Assembly (NCBI RefSeq): GCF_014650075.1
Contig: NZ_BMUG01000005.1
Location: 496,001 to 560,000 of the forward strand
From: Streptomyces microflavus
GTDB lineage: Bacteria > Actinomycetota > Actinomycetes > Streptomycetales > Streptomycetaceae
Direction: 5' to 3'
Length of the DNA stretch: 64,000 bases
The notes under the pieces were generated by a model that was not told where the DNA came from, made no database searches, and saw nothing but the letters and a program-made list of their open reading frames with translations. Below, piece after piece: positions 43,417 to 51,803 of this stretch. Within the stretch, counting starts at the first letter, position 1. Every line of letters begins with the position of its first letter. The translations under genes were made by a program, and so were the position numbers.

Positions 43417-43450
43417 TCCGGGGCCGCCGCGGGAGGCGGTGACCCCGGGA
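43417..43450 (+). terminator. probable terminator of the dehydrogenase-ThuA operon
   Basis: TCCGGGGCCGCC (43417-43428) pairs with GGCGG...CCCCGGGA (43435-43450) with a three-base bulge. Confidence 0.5.
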
Positions 43451-43554
43451 CCGGCCGCCACACGGGGCCGGTGACGGCGGCGGGGCGCAACGCCGAAACG
43501 CACCGCCGCCGTTCTTCGACCGCCGGGCCCGGCTCCCTGCCGTGCACGCGCTCG

Positions 43555-43950
43555 TCAGACGCCGACGGGCACTTCGATCACGAAGTGGCCGTCGGCGTCC
43601 GGCTGCGCGGCGGCGTACGCACCCATCCGGGTGGCCAGGCAGCCCACCACACGTCTGGTGAGGGGTTCGTCCGGATCTGCCGTCCCCTCCGGAGGCAGCA
43701 GGGTTTCGGCCTCGGACGGCGGACTGCCACCGAGATAACGGGCAGTGTCCCTGTTGACGACCCAACAGGCCACCGAGACCCTCGCCACTCCCGGCCGGGT
43801 GCGCTTGGCCCGGATGTGGGCGTACATGCTGAAGTCGTCCCCACCGAGAGAGACGGTGGTGCTGAACTCGCCGCCACGGGGAAACCTGCCCAGCAACTCG
43901 GCCACGGCGGGTTCCACCACCGCTCGCGCCATGGGCTCCGCGTACACCAT
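43555..43950 (-). CDS. hypothetical protein (131 aa)
   Basis: This soluble protein has no signal peptide and no family I recognise. It contains a FSTTVSLGGDDFSMYAHIRAKR block, suggesting a small beta-rich fold. AAGGGAAGG precedes the ATG. It lies alone between the ThuA operon and the GH64 gene, convergent with the former. Confidence 0.7.
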   Translation of the reverse strand: MVYAEPMARAVVEPAVAELLGRFPRGGEFSTTVSLGGDDFSMYAHIRAKRTRPGVARVSVACWVVNRDTARYLGGSPPSEAETLLPPEGTADPDEPLTRRVVGCLATRMGAYAAAQPDADGHFVIEVPVGV

Positions 43951-44074
43951 GATGCCTTCCCTTCAAGAGATGAGCCCAGGGCGGAACGCCCGGCCCGCCT
44001 CCATGTTCCTCCCATCTCCCTTGTGAATTAAATGAGTTGAGCCACGCTCGTTGACAGCTCCCCCTCCCGGCAGG

Positions 44075-44098
44075 ACTCTTGAGAGCGCTCTCAAGAGT
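44075..44098. promoter_or_regulatory. perfect 24-bp palindrome before GH64
   Basis: The sequence around core GAGAGCGCTCTC is palindromic over 24 bp and ends 47 bp before the GH64 start. TTGACA at 44051-44056 is a likely -35. The core resembles the GAGCGCTC centre of Streptomyces LacI-family operators of the CebR/BglR type, so control by a glucan-oligosaccharide-responsive LacI protein is likely. No such regulator is encoded nearby. Confidence 0.8.
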
Positions 44099-44145
44099 GA
44101 TGTGCACACCGTTCCACCCCCGGATCCGACCGAAGGAGGACGAGC

Positions 44146-45342
44146 ATGCCCGCTCCATGGAAAGGCCTCGCTTCACTGACCGCCGCGCTGGCTCTGGCGG
44201 CAGGTCTGACCACCGCCGTAGCCCCGACCGCAGCCGAGGCCGCGGTGCCCGCGACCATCCCGCTGACCATCAAGAACGACTCGGCCCGCGGCGACCAGAT
44301 CTACATCTACAACCTGGGAACGGAGCTCTCCACCGGCCGGCAGGGCTGGGCCGACGCGAACGGCACGTTCCACCCCTGGCCGGCCGGAGGCAACCCCCCG
44401 ACCCCGGCGCCGGACGCGTCGATCGCCGGGCCGCGCAACGGACAGTCCCTGACGATCCGGATGCCGAAATTCTCCGGCCGCGTCTACTTCTCGTACGGCC
44501 AGAAGCTCGTCTTCAAGGTCACCACCGGTGGACTCGTCCAGCCCGCCGTCCAGAACCCGAGCGACCCGAACAGGAACATCCTGTTCAACTGGACCGAGTA
44601 CACCCTCAACGACGCCGGCCTGTGGATCAACAGCACCCAGGTCGACATGTTCTCCGCCCCGTACTCCGTCGGAGTCAAGACCCCCGGCGGAAGCGTCAAG
44701 AACACCGGCCGGCTCAAGGCGGGCGGCTACAACGCCGTCCTCAACTCCCTCAGGAACCAGCCCGGCGGCTGGTCCGGCCTCCTCCAGACCCGGTCCGACG
44801 GAACCGTCCTGCGCGCTCTCTCGCCCGGCCACGGCGTCGGTGCCGGCACCCTCCCGGCCGGCATCCTGAACGACTACGTCAACCGGGTCTGGAGCCGCTA
44901 CAGCAGCTCCGTCCTGACGGTGACCCCGTTCGCGCACGAGCCGAACACCAAGTACTTCGGCCGGGTCTCCGGGAACACCATGAACTTCACCAACAGCGCG
45001 GGCGCGTTCGTCACCTCGTTCCAGAAGCCGGACTCGGACAGCATCTTCGGCTGCTACAAGCACCTCGACGCCCCCAACGACCTGGTACGTGGCCCGATCT
45101 CCCGCACGCTGTGCGCGGGCTTCAACCGCTCCACCCTGCTGACCAGCGCGAACCAGCCGGACAACAACGCGGCGAACTTCTACCGGGACGCCGTGACCAA
45201 CCACTACTCCCGCCTCATCCACGCACAGATGGTGGACGGCAAGGCGTACGGCTTCGCCTTCGACGACGTGGGCGCCCATGAGTCGCTCGTCCACGACGGC
45301 AACCCGCAGGAAGCGTTCATCACGCTCGACCGGTTCAGCTGA
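44146..45342 (+). CDS. secreted GH64 beta-1,3-glucanase
   Basis: The 398-residue protein has a signal peptide (1-33) and a GH64 laminaripentaose-producing glucanase fold with barrel and thaumatin-like beta domain. Candidate catalytic residues are Glu151 (NWTEYTLN) and Asp167 (STQVDMFSAPYSV), spaced like the Glu/Asp pair of characterised GH64 enzymes. It hydrolyses long beta-1,3-glucans. AAGGAGGA precedes the ATG. The LacI-type palindrome probably governs its expression. Confidence 0.93.
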   Translation: MPAPWKGLASLTAALALAAGLTTAVAPTAAEAAVPATIPLTIKNDSARGDQIYIYNLGTELSTGRQGWADANGTFHPWPAGGNPPTPAPDASIAGPRNGQSLTIRMPKFSGRVYFSYGQKLVFKVTTGGLVQPAVQNPSDPNRNILFNWTEYTLNDAGLWINSTQVDMFSAPYSVGVKTPGGSVKNTGRLKAGGYNAVLNSLRNQPGGWSGLLQTRSDGTVLRALSPGHGVGAGTLPAGILNDYVNRVWSRYSSSVLTVTPFAHEPNTKYFGRVSGNTMNFTNSAGAFVTSFQKPDSDSIFGCYKHLDAPNDLVRGPISRTLCAGFNRSTLLTSANQPDNNAANFYRDAVTNHYSRLIHAQMVDGKAYGFAFDDVGAHESLVHDGNPQEAFITLDRFS

Positions 45343-45524
45343 CCGTCTGCTCCTCCCCGGCCGCAGGGGCCCACGGCCGTGATCCCGTACGCACCGGCCG
45401 TCGGCTCCTGAGGCATTCCCCGCCCTTTTGCCCTCCGCTCCCTCCGTTCCCCGGCACGGACCGCTGCGAAAGGGCGGTCGACGGTCACGCTCCGCTGGTG
45501 TCCGGCCAAGAGATGATCAAGGCG

Positions 45525-45540
45525 TGACCAAGTCTTGTCA
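45525..45540. promoter_or_regulatory. near-palindrome before the carbonic anhydrase gene
   Basis: TGACCAAGTCTTGTCA is almost a perfect inverted repeat and lies about 43 bp before the GTG at 45583. The binding protein is unknown. Confidence 0.45.
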
Positions 45541-45582
45541 TGTATGAAGCTCCGTCAGTCATGTGGGAGTTAGCGTCCGGGC

Positions 45583-46320
45583 GTGAAGACGACCCGACAT
45601 GCCCAGACGTCGACGGCGCCCACCCGCCGCACGCTGCTCCGCGCCTCCGCCGCCACCGCGGCAGGCGGTGTACTCGTAGCCGGTGCTTCGCCCGTGGGAG
45701 CCGTCACCCGGACCCGGGCAGTACCTTCGACGCGACCAGGCACTCCCGCAGCCGCCCTGGCCGCGCTCTCCACGGGCAACCGCCGGTGGCGTACCTTCCA
45801 TCAGCAGCACCCCCACGAGTCCTCCTCGGTGCGCCACTCGCTGGTGTCCGGACAGACGCCCTTCGCCCTGATACTCGGCTGCATCGACTCCCGTGTGCCG
45901 CCGGAGCTGGTCTTCGACCAGGGGCTGGGCGACCTCATGACCGTGCGCTCGGCCGGTGAGGTGCTGGACGAGGCGGTGCTCGGAAGCATCGCCTACGGCG
46001 TGCTGGAGCTGGGCATCCCGCTGGTCGTGGTCCTGGGCCACCAGGCGTGCGGTGCGGTCGCCGCGGCCGTGCACGCGGAGGAGACCGGGGAGCACCTGCC
46101 CGCTCACATCCAGTACGTGGCCGACCAGATCAAGCCCGCGATCGTCCACTCGCAGCACGGCGACGCACGTGTGGACGCCACCGTCAGCGCACAGGTCCGG
46201 CTGGTCAGGTCCCGGCTGGCCCGCGAGAGAGACCTCGCGGCCAAGGTGGCCGCCGGAGAGCTGGAGATCGTGGGCGCGCGCTACGAACTGAGCACCCAGC
46301 TGGTCCACCGCATCAGCTGA
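45583..46320 (+). CDS. exported beta-class carbonic anhydrase
   Basis: The 245-residue protein has a twin-arginine leader (RRTLLRASAATAAGG, residues 15-29) and a beta-carbonic anhydrase domain. Zinc ligands are Cys100, His153 and Cys156, with Asp102-Arg104 in CIDSRVPPE and LGHQACGAV. It interconverts CO2 and bicarbonate. The Tat signal predicts export of the folded zinc enzyme, unlike the usual cytoplasmic form. No clear Shine-Dalgarno precedes the GTG, which may be leaderless. Confidence 0.9.
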   Translation: MKTTRHAQTSTAPTRRTLLRASAATAAGGVLVAGASPVGAVTRTRAVPSTRPGTPAAALAALSTGNRRWRTFHQQHPHESSSVRHSLVSGQTPFALILGCIDSRVPPELVFDQGLGDLMTVRSAGEVLDEAVLGSIAYGVLELGIPLVVVLGHQACGAVAAAVHAEETGEHLPAHIQYVADQIKPAIVHSQHGDARVDATVSAQVRLVRSRLARERDLAAKVAAGELEIVGARYELSTQLVHRIS

Positions 46321-46335
46321 CCGCCGCAGGGGGGC

Positions 46336-46376
46336 GAGCCCTTCGGCGTCGCGTGGCGGGCGACGCAGAAGGGCTC
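46336..46376. terminator. bidirectional terminator
   Basis: A 17-bp stem with one mismatch (46336-46352 with 46360-46376) separates the convergent carbonic anhydrase and MMPL genes. Confidence 0.85.
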
Positions 46377-46378
46377 AT

Positions 46379-46462
46379 CTCAGGACTTCACGAGCTTTGC
46401 CCTGGGCTCAGGACTTCGCGAGCTCTGCCCCGGGCTCAGGACTTCACCAGCTCTGCTTCCGG
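46379..46462. repeat. three 28-bp tandem repeats spanning the MMPL stop
   Basis: Units at 46379-46406, 46407-46434 and 46435-46462 begin CTCAGGACTTC. The third is the true 3' end of the MMPL gene (Glu-Leu-Val-Lys-Ser-stop). The other two are extra copies of that end beyond the stop codon. Confidence 0.9.
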
Positions 46463-47152
46463 CCGCTGTTCGGGGATCGCCTGGTTCAGCCGCTCGCCCT
46501 CGATGTCGAGGTCGGGCAGGACCCGGTCGACGGGGCGGGGCAGCCACCAGGCGGCGCGGCCCAGAAGATGCATGACCGCGGGCACCAGGGCCATACGGAC
46601 GACGAAGGCGTCGATGAGTACGCCGATGGCGAGGGCGAACCCGATGGACTTGATGACGGGGTCGTGCATGAACACGAATCCGCCGAAGACGGCGGTCATG
46701 ATGATCGCCGCGGCGGTGACCACCCGGGCGTTGTGGCCGACGCCGCTGATGACGGCCTGGCGCGCCTCGGTCCCGTGGACGAAGTCCTCCCGCATCCGCG
46801 AGACGAGGAAGACCTCGTAGTCCATGGCCAGACCGAAGAGGATCCCGATCAGGAGGATGGGCAGGAAGCTCACCAGCGGCCCGGGGGTGTCGAGGCCGAC
46901 CAGCTGCGACAGATGCCCTTCCTGGAAGATCGCGACGGTGATGCCGAACGTGGCACCGATGGTGAGCAGGAATCCCAGGGCGGCCTTCAGCGGCACCAGG
47001 ACCGACCGGAAGACGAGCATCAGCAGCAGCACCGACAGTCCCACGACGAGCAGGAGATACACCGGCAGGGCGGCGGCAAGCTTCTCCGACACGTCGATGC
47101 CGACCGCGGTCACCCCGGTCAGCGCGATGTCGGCGCCCTGCACGCCCGCCAC
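46436..47152 (-). pseudogene. MMPL/RND exporter, C-terminal part (frameshifted)
   Basis: This frame encodes the last 238 residues of an MMPL transporter with the second helix bundle, including GILFGLAMDYEVFLVSRMRED and DAFVVRMALVPAVMHLLG. The nominal start GTG 47152 has no ribosome site. The proper upstream half lies in another frame that overlaps it by 34 bp, so one base appears missing at about 47155-47170. Decay or sequencing error are both possible. Confidence 0.82.
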
Positions 47153-48573
47153 CCGGTCGCTGCGGCGGTGGGCCCCGTCTTGGGGATCACGGCCAGCAGG
47201 GCGGTCGTGCCCCGCTCGTTGAGCTGCGGGGCGGCGACGGCCAGGACGCCGTCGGTGTCCGAGATCAGCGCGGTGGCCTCCTTGGCCGCCTGTGCGGTCG
47301 CCTGTGCGTCGGCCGCCGAGACGACGGCGACGAGACGGCCGTTGAAGCCCTCGCCGAACCCCTCGGTCGTCAGGTCGTAGGCCTCGCGGTTGGGTGAACC
47401 GGCCGCCTCGGTGCTCGCGTCGGGCAGGGCCAGACGCATGTCCTGTACGGGGAGGGCGAGTGCGCCGAGGCCCACGACGCCCACGAGGAGGACGGGGACG
47501 CGCAACCGTGCCACGATCCGGCCCCAGCGGAAGCCGAAGGCCGTCCCGGTACCGGCGGACGAGGGTGCGCTGTCCTGCGTGCGGCGCGCGCGGGGCAGGA
47601 CACGGACGCCCGCGAATCCGAGGACGGCCGGCAGCAGGGTCAGGGAGACCAGCACCGCGAGGGCGACCGTGGCGGCTGCGGCGAGACCCATGACCGTAAG
47701 GAAGGGGACACCGGCGACCGCGAGTCCCGCGAGCGCGATGACGACCGTGGCACCGGCGAAGACGACGGCGGAACCGGCCGTACCGGCGGCCCGGCCGGCG
47801 GCCTCCTCCCCGTCCATGCCGTCCGCGAGGTACTGCCGGTAGCGGGAGGTGATGAAGAGCGCGTAGTCGATGCCCACGGCCAGGCCCAGCATGAGCGCCA
47901 GAATGGGCGCCGTGCTGGTCAGTTCGACGATGCTGCTGAGGGAGAAGAGACCGGCCATGCCGGCGGCCACCCCGACGAGGGCGTTGAGCAGGGTCATCCC
48001 GGCCGCCACGAGGGAGCCGAACGTGAGGACCAGCACGAGCGCCGCGACACCGACGCCGATGATCTCGGTCGAGCCGATCTCGGGGGCGCCCCGCATGATC
48101 TCGCCCCCGTGTTCCACCCGGAGCCCCTCGGCGGACGCGCCTGCCGCGGTGAACGACTTCCGCTGCGCGTCGGTGACGCTGTCGGCCACCGAGTCGAACT
48201 GCACCTGGACCAGGGCGTAACGCCCGTCCGGCGAAAGGGCCCGGGCCTGGAACGGGTCGATGGCCGCGAGGACACCGGGCACCTCGGCCGCTTCCTCGAC
48301 CACCGGGGCCACGGCGGCGGGAGTGAGCTTCTCACCCTCGGGGGCGGCCACGATGATCGTGCCTGTCGCACCTCCCGCCTGCGGGAACTCCCGGGCGAGC
48401 GAGTCCAGGGCCTGCTGCGACTCGGTCCCGGGTATGGAGAACTCGCTGGTGGCCGGCGCGCTGAAGGCGATCGCGCCGCCACCGAGCAGGGCGAGCAGCA
48501 GCAGCCACAGGGCGAGTACCCGGCCTCGACGGCGGAAGGACAGCCGGCCGAGCCGGTACAGGAGAACAGCCAT
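47119..48573 (-). pseudogene. MMPL/RND exporter, N-terminal part (frameshifted)
   Basis: This frame encodes the first 480 or so residues of the exporter: helix 1 (18-38), the first periplasmic domain, the first helix bundle with LMLGLAVGIDYALFITSRYRQ, and the start of the second periplasmic domain. After IPKTGPT it runs out of frame and stops. The two parts together give a normal MMPL length near 710. GAAAGG precedes the ATG at 48573. It lies 38 bp downstream of a TetR gene on the same strand and is probably its regulated target. Confidence 0.85.
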
Positions 48574-48611
48574 GCGAAGCGGCGCCTTTCTCTTCGGTTG
48601 CACAGCCTGTC

Positions 48612-49160
48612 TCAGCTGTGCGGATGCCCGAGGGTTCTGAGTGCCCCTCGGATCAGTTCGTCGCGCATCACGTCGGGCGGGACATCGACGCCGCCGGCGA
48701 CCGCGACCGCCACCCCGCCGATCACCATGCGGGCCGAGACGAGTGCGCCGGGCTCCCGCGAGCGGCCGGCCAGCGCGTCGGCGAGCCGGTCGACGGCAGG
48801 AGGGATGACCGCCAGAGCGGGATGCCCGAGCATCTGCGGCAGCTCCGCGAAGATGATTTTGAGTTCCAGGTGGAACAGCATCGCGAGGCCGACATATCCC
48901 GTCACGGCCGGTTCCACGGCTCGCGAGCCTTCCAGAGCGGCCAGTTCGCCGTTGAGTGCGCAGAGCCCCTCGGCCGGCGGCGTCAGCAGTTCGGTGAGGA
49001 TCGCTTCCTTCTCGGCGAAGTGGTAGAGCAGGGAGGCCTTCGAGCACGGCACCTCGGCCGCGATGTCCTGCAAGGAAGCCCCCTTGAAGCCGTGGTGGGC
49101 GAACAGGCGCAGGGCGGCATCCAGAATGTGACGGCGCATCTCGGAACGCGGACGAGGCAT
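48612..49160 (-). CDS. TetR-family regulator of the MMPL gene
   Basis: The 182-residue protein has a helix-turn-helix (about residues 27-50; SLQDIAAEVPCSKASLLYHFAEKEAIL) and a ligand-binding domain. It is the first gene of a TetR-MMPL operon, the usual arrangement for drug- or lipid-efflux control. A perfect palindrome lies 13 bp before its start. It would repress both its own gene and the exporter. Confidence 0.9.
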   Translation of the reverse strand: MPRPRSEMRRHILDAALRLFAHHGFKGASLQDIAAEVPCSKASLLYHFAEKEAILTELLTPPAEGLCALNGELAALEGSRAVEPAVTGYVGLAMLFHLELKIIFAELPQMLGHPALAVIPPAVDRLADALAGRSREPGALVSARMVIGGVAVAVAGGVDVPPDVMRDELIRGALRTLGHPHS

Positions 49161-49172
49161 GCGTCATGGTAG

Positions 49173-49188
49173 CTGACCGATCGGTCAG
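49173..49188. promoter_or_regulatory. TetR operator CTGACCGATCGGTCAG
   Basis: This 16-bp perfect palindrome lies between the TetR gene and the gene upstream. It overlaps the stop codon of the metalloprotease gene at 49185-49187. Confidence 0.85.
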
Positions 49189-50048
49189 GGTCGTGCGAGG
49201 TACCGCAGCCCCTGTCTCAGCGCGGCCCGGGCGCCGGGTTCCAGCAGGCGGGACCAGGGCGGATCTGTTTCGCCCCGGAGCAGGCAGTAGCACGCCAGGG
49301 CGTAGCCGAACTGGCGCTCGGTGAGGTAGCCGAGGTGGTGGGTGGGGTCCAGGGCGGTTCCGGTGAGCATCCGTTCGGTGAGGTCGCCCAGCGGGAGGAC
49401 GGAGAACCCCTGTACCGACTTGGTGAAGCGATAGGCGGCGTTGGCGGTGAAGAAGCCCATGCCGAGGAAGACCGTCACCAGGTCGGTCAGTCTCTCGTGG
49501 TCGACGTCGAGGCCCTGGATACGGTCCTCGCCGAGCAGACGGACATGGCCGAGCTCGTGGGCGATGATGGCCGTGAGCACAGCCGGATCCCCGGCCTCGC
49601 GGAGGTCGAGCTCGATCACGGCGTGACCGTCGGCCTTGTGGTACCTGCCGACCGCCCGGTGCCTGCGGCCGCCGCTCCGCAGGGCGTCGGGCGCCTCGTC
49701 GGCGCTGTCGAAATACCGCACGCGTACGTCACCGGGGTCGACCCCCATCACCATGCAGACCCGCCCGACCAGCTCCTCGATCTGGGCCGGGGTGCCGACG
49801 AAGTCCGCAGGGAAGAGGCCCGAGGACGGGAGCGCCGTCTCACGCTTCACGGCCTCGGGCCCGAACTCCTTCACGCACCAGGTCATCCATCTCTCGACCC
49901 ACTCCTGGTCCTTGGGCGGCACCGGGCACCGGTCGAGCTCGTCGGAGCGGGCCCAGGGCTTCACGCTCGGGGGCACCACGGCCCGGTTCGGAGTGCGGCG
50001 CCGCCGGCCGCGCCAGATCCGTGCCCATCGGGATGGTGTCCGGCTCAT
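49185..50048 (-). CDS. HExxH zinc metalloprotease-like protein
   Basis: The 287-residue protein contains HELGH at 164-168, a zinc-protease motif, followed at about 185-188 by Glu-Arg-Leu-Thr-Asp, which could supply the third ligand. The N-terminus is Arg-rich and not a signal peptide, and the substrate is unknown. It resembles unclassified actinomycete proteins with a Gly-rich C-terminal helix pair. Its stop lies inside the TetR operator of the next gene. The start ATG at 50048 has only a close AAGG. Confidence 0.78.
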   Translation of the reverse strand: MSRTPSRWARIWRGRRRRTPNRAVVPPSVKPWARSDELDRCPVPPKDQEWVERWMTWCVKEFGPEAVKRETALPSSGLFPADFVGTPAQIEELVGRVCMVMGVDPGDVRVRYFDSADEAPDALRSGGRRHRAVGRYHKADGHAVIELDLREAGDPAVLTAIIAHELGHVRLLGEDRIQGLDVDHERLTDLVTVFLGMGFFTANAAYRFTKSVQGFSVLPLGDLTERMLTGTALDPTHHLGYLTERQFGYALACYCLLRGETDPPWSRLLEPGARAALRQGLRYLARP

Positions 50049-50264
50049 CCTTGGTGCCCCCGCCCCCAGGTCGCTGCGACTGCTCCGATTCTAGGAGCCC
50101 GGAGGGTTCTTGGGCCGGCCATGTGAGGGGGACCATCGCAGGGTGACGCCGGTCGGCGTACCCGTACAGGCTGATCCTTCGCACCGCCGTATGCGTCTCA
50201 GGTCGCACCGGGCCGCGACGTCAGGCCGATGCGGCGGGATGCCGGCCGCCCGGACGATGACCCC

Positions 50265-51728
50265 ATGCCCTCAACGATCACCGGTCTCCCGCTGTCCGGC
50301 CCGGAAGCCCTCACCGTGTTCGGCGCCATCACCCTCGTACTGGCCCGCTGGCTTCCCGACCGCTTCCGCGGCCCGGCCACGCTCGCCGCCGGCGCCCTGC
50401 TCGTGGGGTCGGTGACCGTCCTCGTCGTCGGGGGGCTGCGATGGCAGCTGGTTCCGGTGGTGGCCGCGGCGGCCGTCGCGGCGCCGTTCGCGCTCGTACC
50501 CATGGTCCGGCGGCGCACCGGGCGCACTCCGTGGCGTGCCCGGTGGTGGCTGGCTCTGCCGGGGTCCGCGGTGTGCGCCGCCCTGATCGCGTCGGGCCCG
50601 GTCTCCGCGTGGGCCCTGCCCGTACCCGAGTTCCCCGAGCCCTCAGGACGCTTCCCGGTCGGCACCCAGGTCCTGGAGTTCTCCACGCGCCCCGAAGGGG
50701 ACGGCCGGGACGAGGAGAGTCGCACGCTGGTGACACAGCTCTGGTATCCCGCCGGGCGGAGCGCCCCGGACGCGCCGCGGATGCCGTACCTCGGGCGTAC
50801 CGAGGCCGAGTCGCGCACGGTGTCCTCGGCGCTGGCCGGCTACGCGGGGGTCCCCGGCTTCCTGCTCGACGGTCTGCCGCGCGCCCGGAGCCACGCGGTG
50901 CCCGGCGCGCCCGCCGCCCGGGAGGGCGGACGCCTCCCGGTGGTGCTGTTCTCCCCCGGACTGGGCGGAGTGCGTACGCAGAACACCGCCTGGGCGGAGG
51001 AACTGGCGAGCCACGGCTATGTGGTGGCGGCGGTCGACCACCCGTACGACTCCGCTGCCGTGGTCCTCGCGGACGGCCGGACGCTGCGTACGCGGGTCTC
51101 GGCGACCGGCGACCGGGAGGAGGACGCGGCACGGGCGGAAGGCTGGACACGCACCCGCGCCGCGGACCTACGTGCCGTGCTCAACAGGCTGACGCGCATG
51201 GACCGGGAGGAGGCCGACGGAACCCTGGCCGGACGCCTCGACACCGGCCGGGTGGCGGTGGCCGGTCACTCCATCGGGGGCGCGGCCGCTCTGCAGGCGG
51301 CCCGCCAGGACCGCCGGTTCGACGCGGTCATCGACCTGGACGGCTTCCCGCACGGCCCCACCGGGGGACACCTCGGGCAACCGGTACTGGCGCTGACCCA
51401 GGAGATCGGCCCCGGGACCGACCCGGACTACCTGCCCCGGCTCACCCGCGTGCTGGAGCTCGGCGCCGCGACCAACTACCGGCTGACCGTGCCGGGCACC
51501 GCGCATCTCACCTTCACCGACGCCCCGCTCTACCTGCCGCCGGTACCCGGGGTGGTCGGCTCCCTGGGCCGCACGGAGGGCCACCGCATCACCGCCGCCG
51601 CCTCGCTCTCGTTCCTCGACGCCACGCTCCGGGGCGCCCCGACCGACCTGCCCACCGCCCTCGCGGCCCACGGGGAGGTGACCGTCCACCGGCCGAAGCC
51701 GCACGCCGTCCCCCAGGGAACTCGCTGA
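50265..51728 (+). CDS. membrane-anchored PAF-acetylhydrolase-like lipase
   Basis: The 487-residue protein has three or four N-terminal hydrophobic helices (about 1-120) and an alpha/beta-hydrolase domain with LWYPAGR, LFSPGLGG, VDHPYDS and the nucleophile elbow AGHSIGGAAALQ. A late His lies in GTAHLTF. It resembles PAF acetylhydrolase II family enzymes and may act on short-chain phospholipids or polyesters at the outer membrane face. The ribosome site is weak. Confidence 0.85.
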   Translation: MPSTITGLPLSGPEALTVFGAITLVLARWLPDRFRGPATLAAGALLVGSVTVLVVGGLRWQLVPVVAAAAVAAPFALVPMVRRRTGRTPWRARWWLALPGSAVCAALIASGPVSAWALPVPEFPEPSGRFPVGTQVLEFSTRPEGDGRDEESRTLVTQLWYPAGRSAPDAPRMPYLGRTEAESRTVSSALAGYAGVPGFLLDGLPRARSHAVPGAPAAREGGRLPVVLFSPGLGGVRTQNTAWAEELASHGYVVAAVDHPYDSAAVVLADGRTLRTRVSATGDREEDAARAEGWTRTRAADLRAVLNRLTRMDREEADGTLAGRLDTGRVAVAGHSIGGAAALQAARQDRRFDAVIDLDGFPHGPTGGHLGQPVLALTQEIGPGTDPDYLPRLTRVLELGAATNYRLTVPGTAHLTFTDAPLYLPPVPGVVGSLGRTEGHRITAAASLSFLDATLRGAPTDLPTALAAHGEVTVHRPKPHAVPQGTR

Positions 51729-51803
51729 TCTCCGGCATACCGCTGCGCCGGCAGGTCGTCGGAGCGTGCGCCTTCGCCCAGGGGCGGAGCGGCCTCCGGC
51801 TCC

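Noticed and set aside
40958-44176. Open frame of 1072 codons on the minus strand
   Set aside because: It is antisense to the well-supported dehydrogenase and ThuA genes and has Gly/Val/Arg/Ala-biased composition typical of high-GC shadows.
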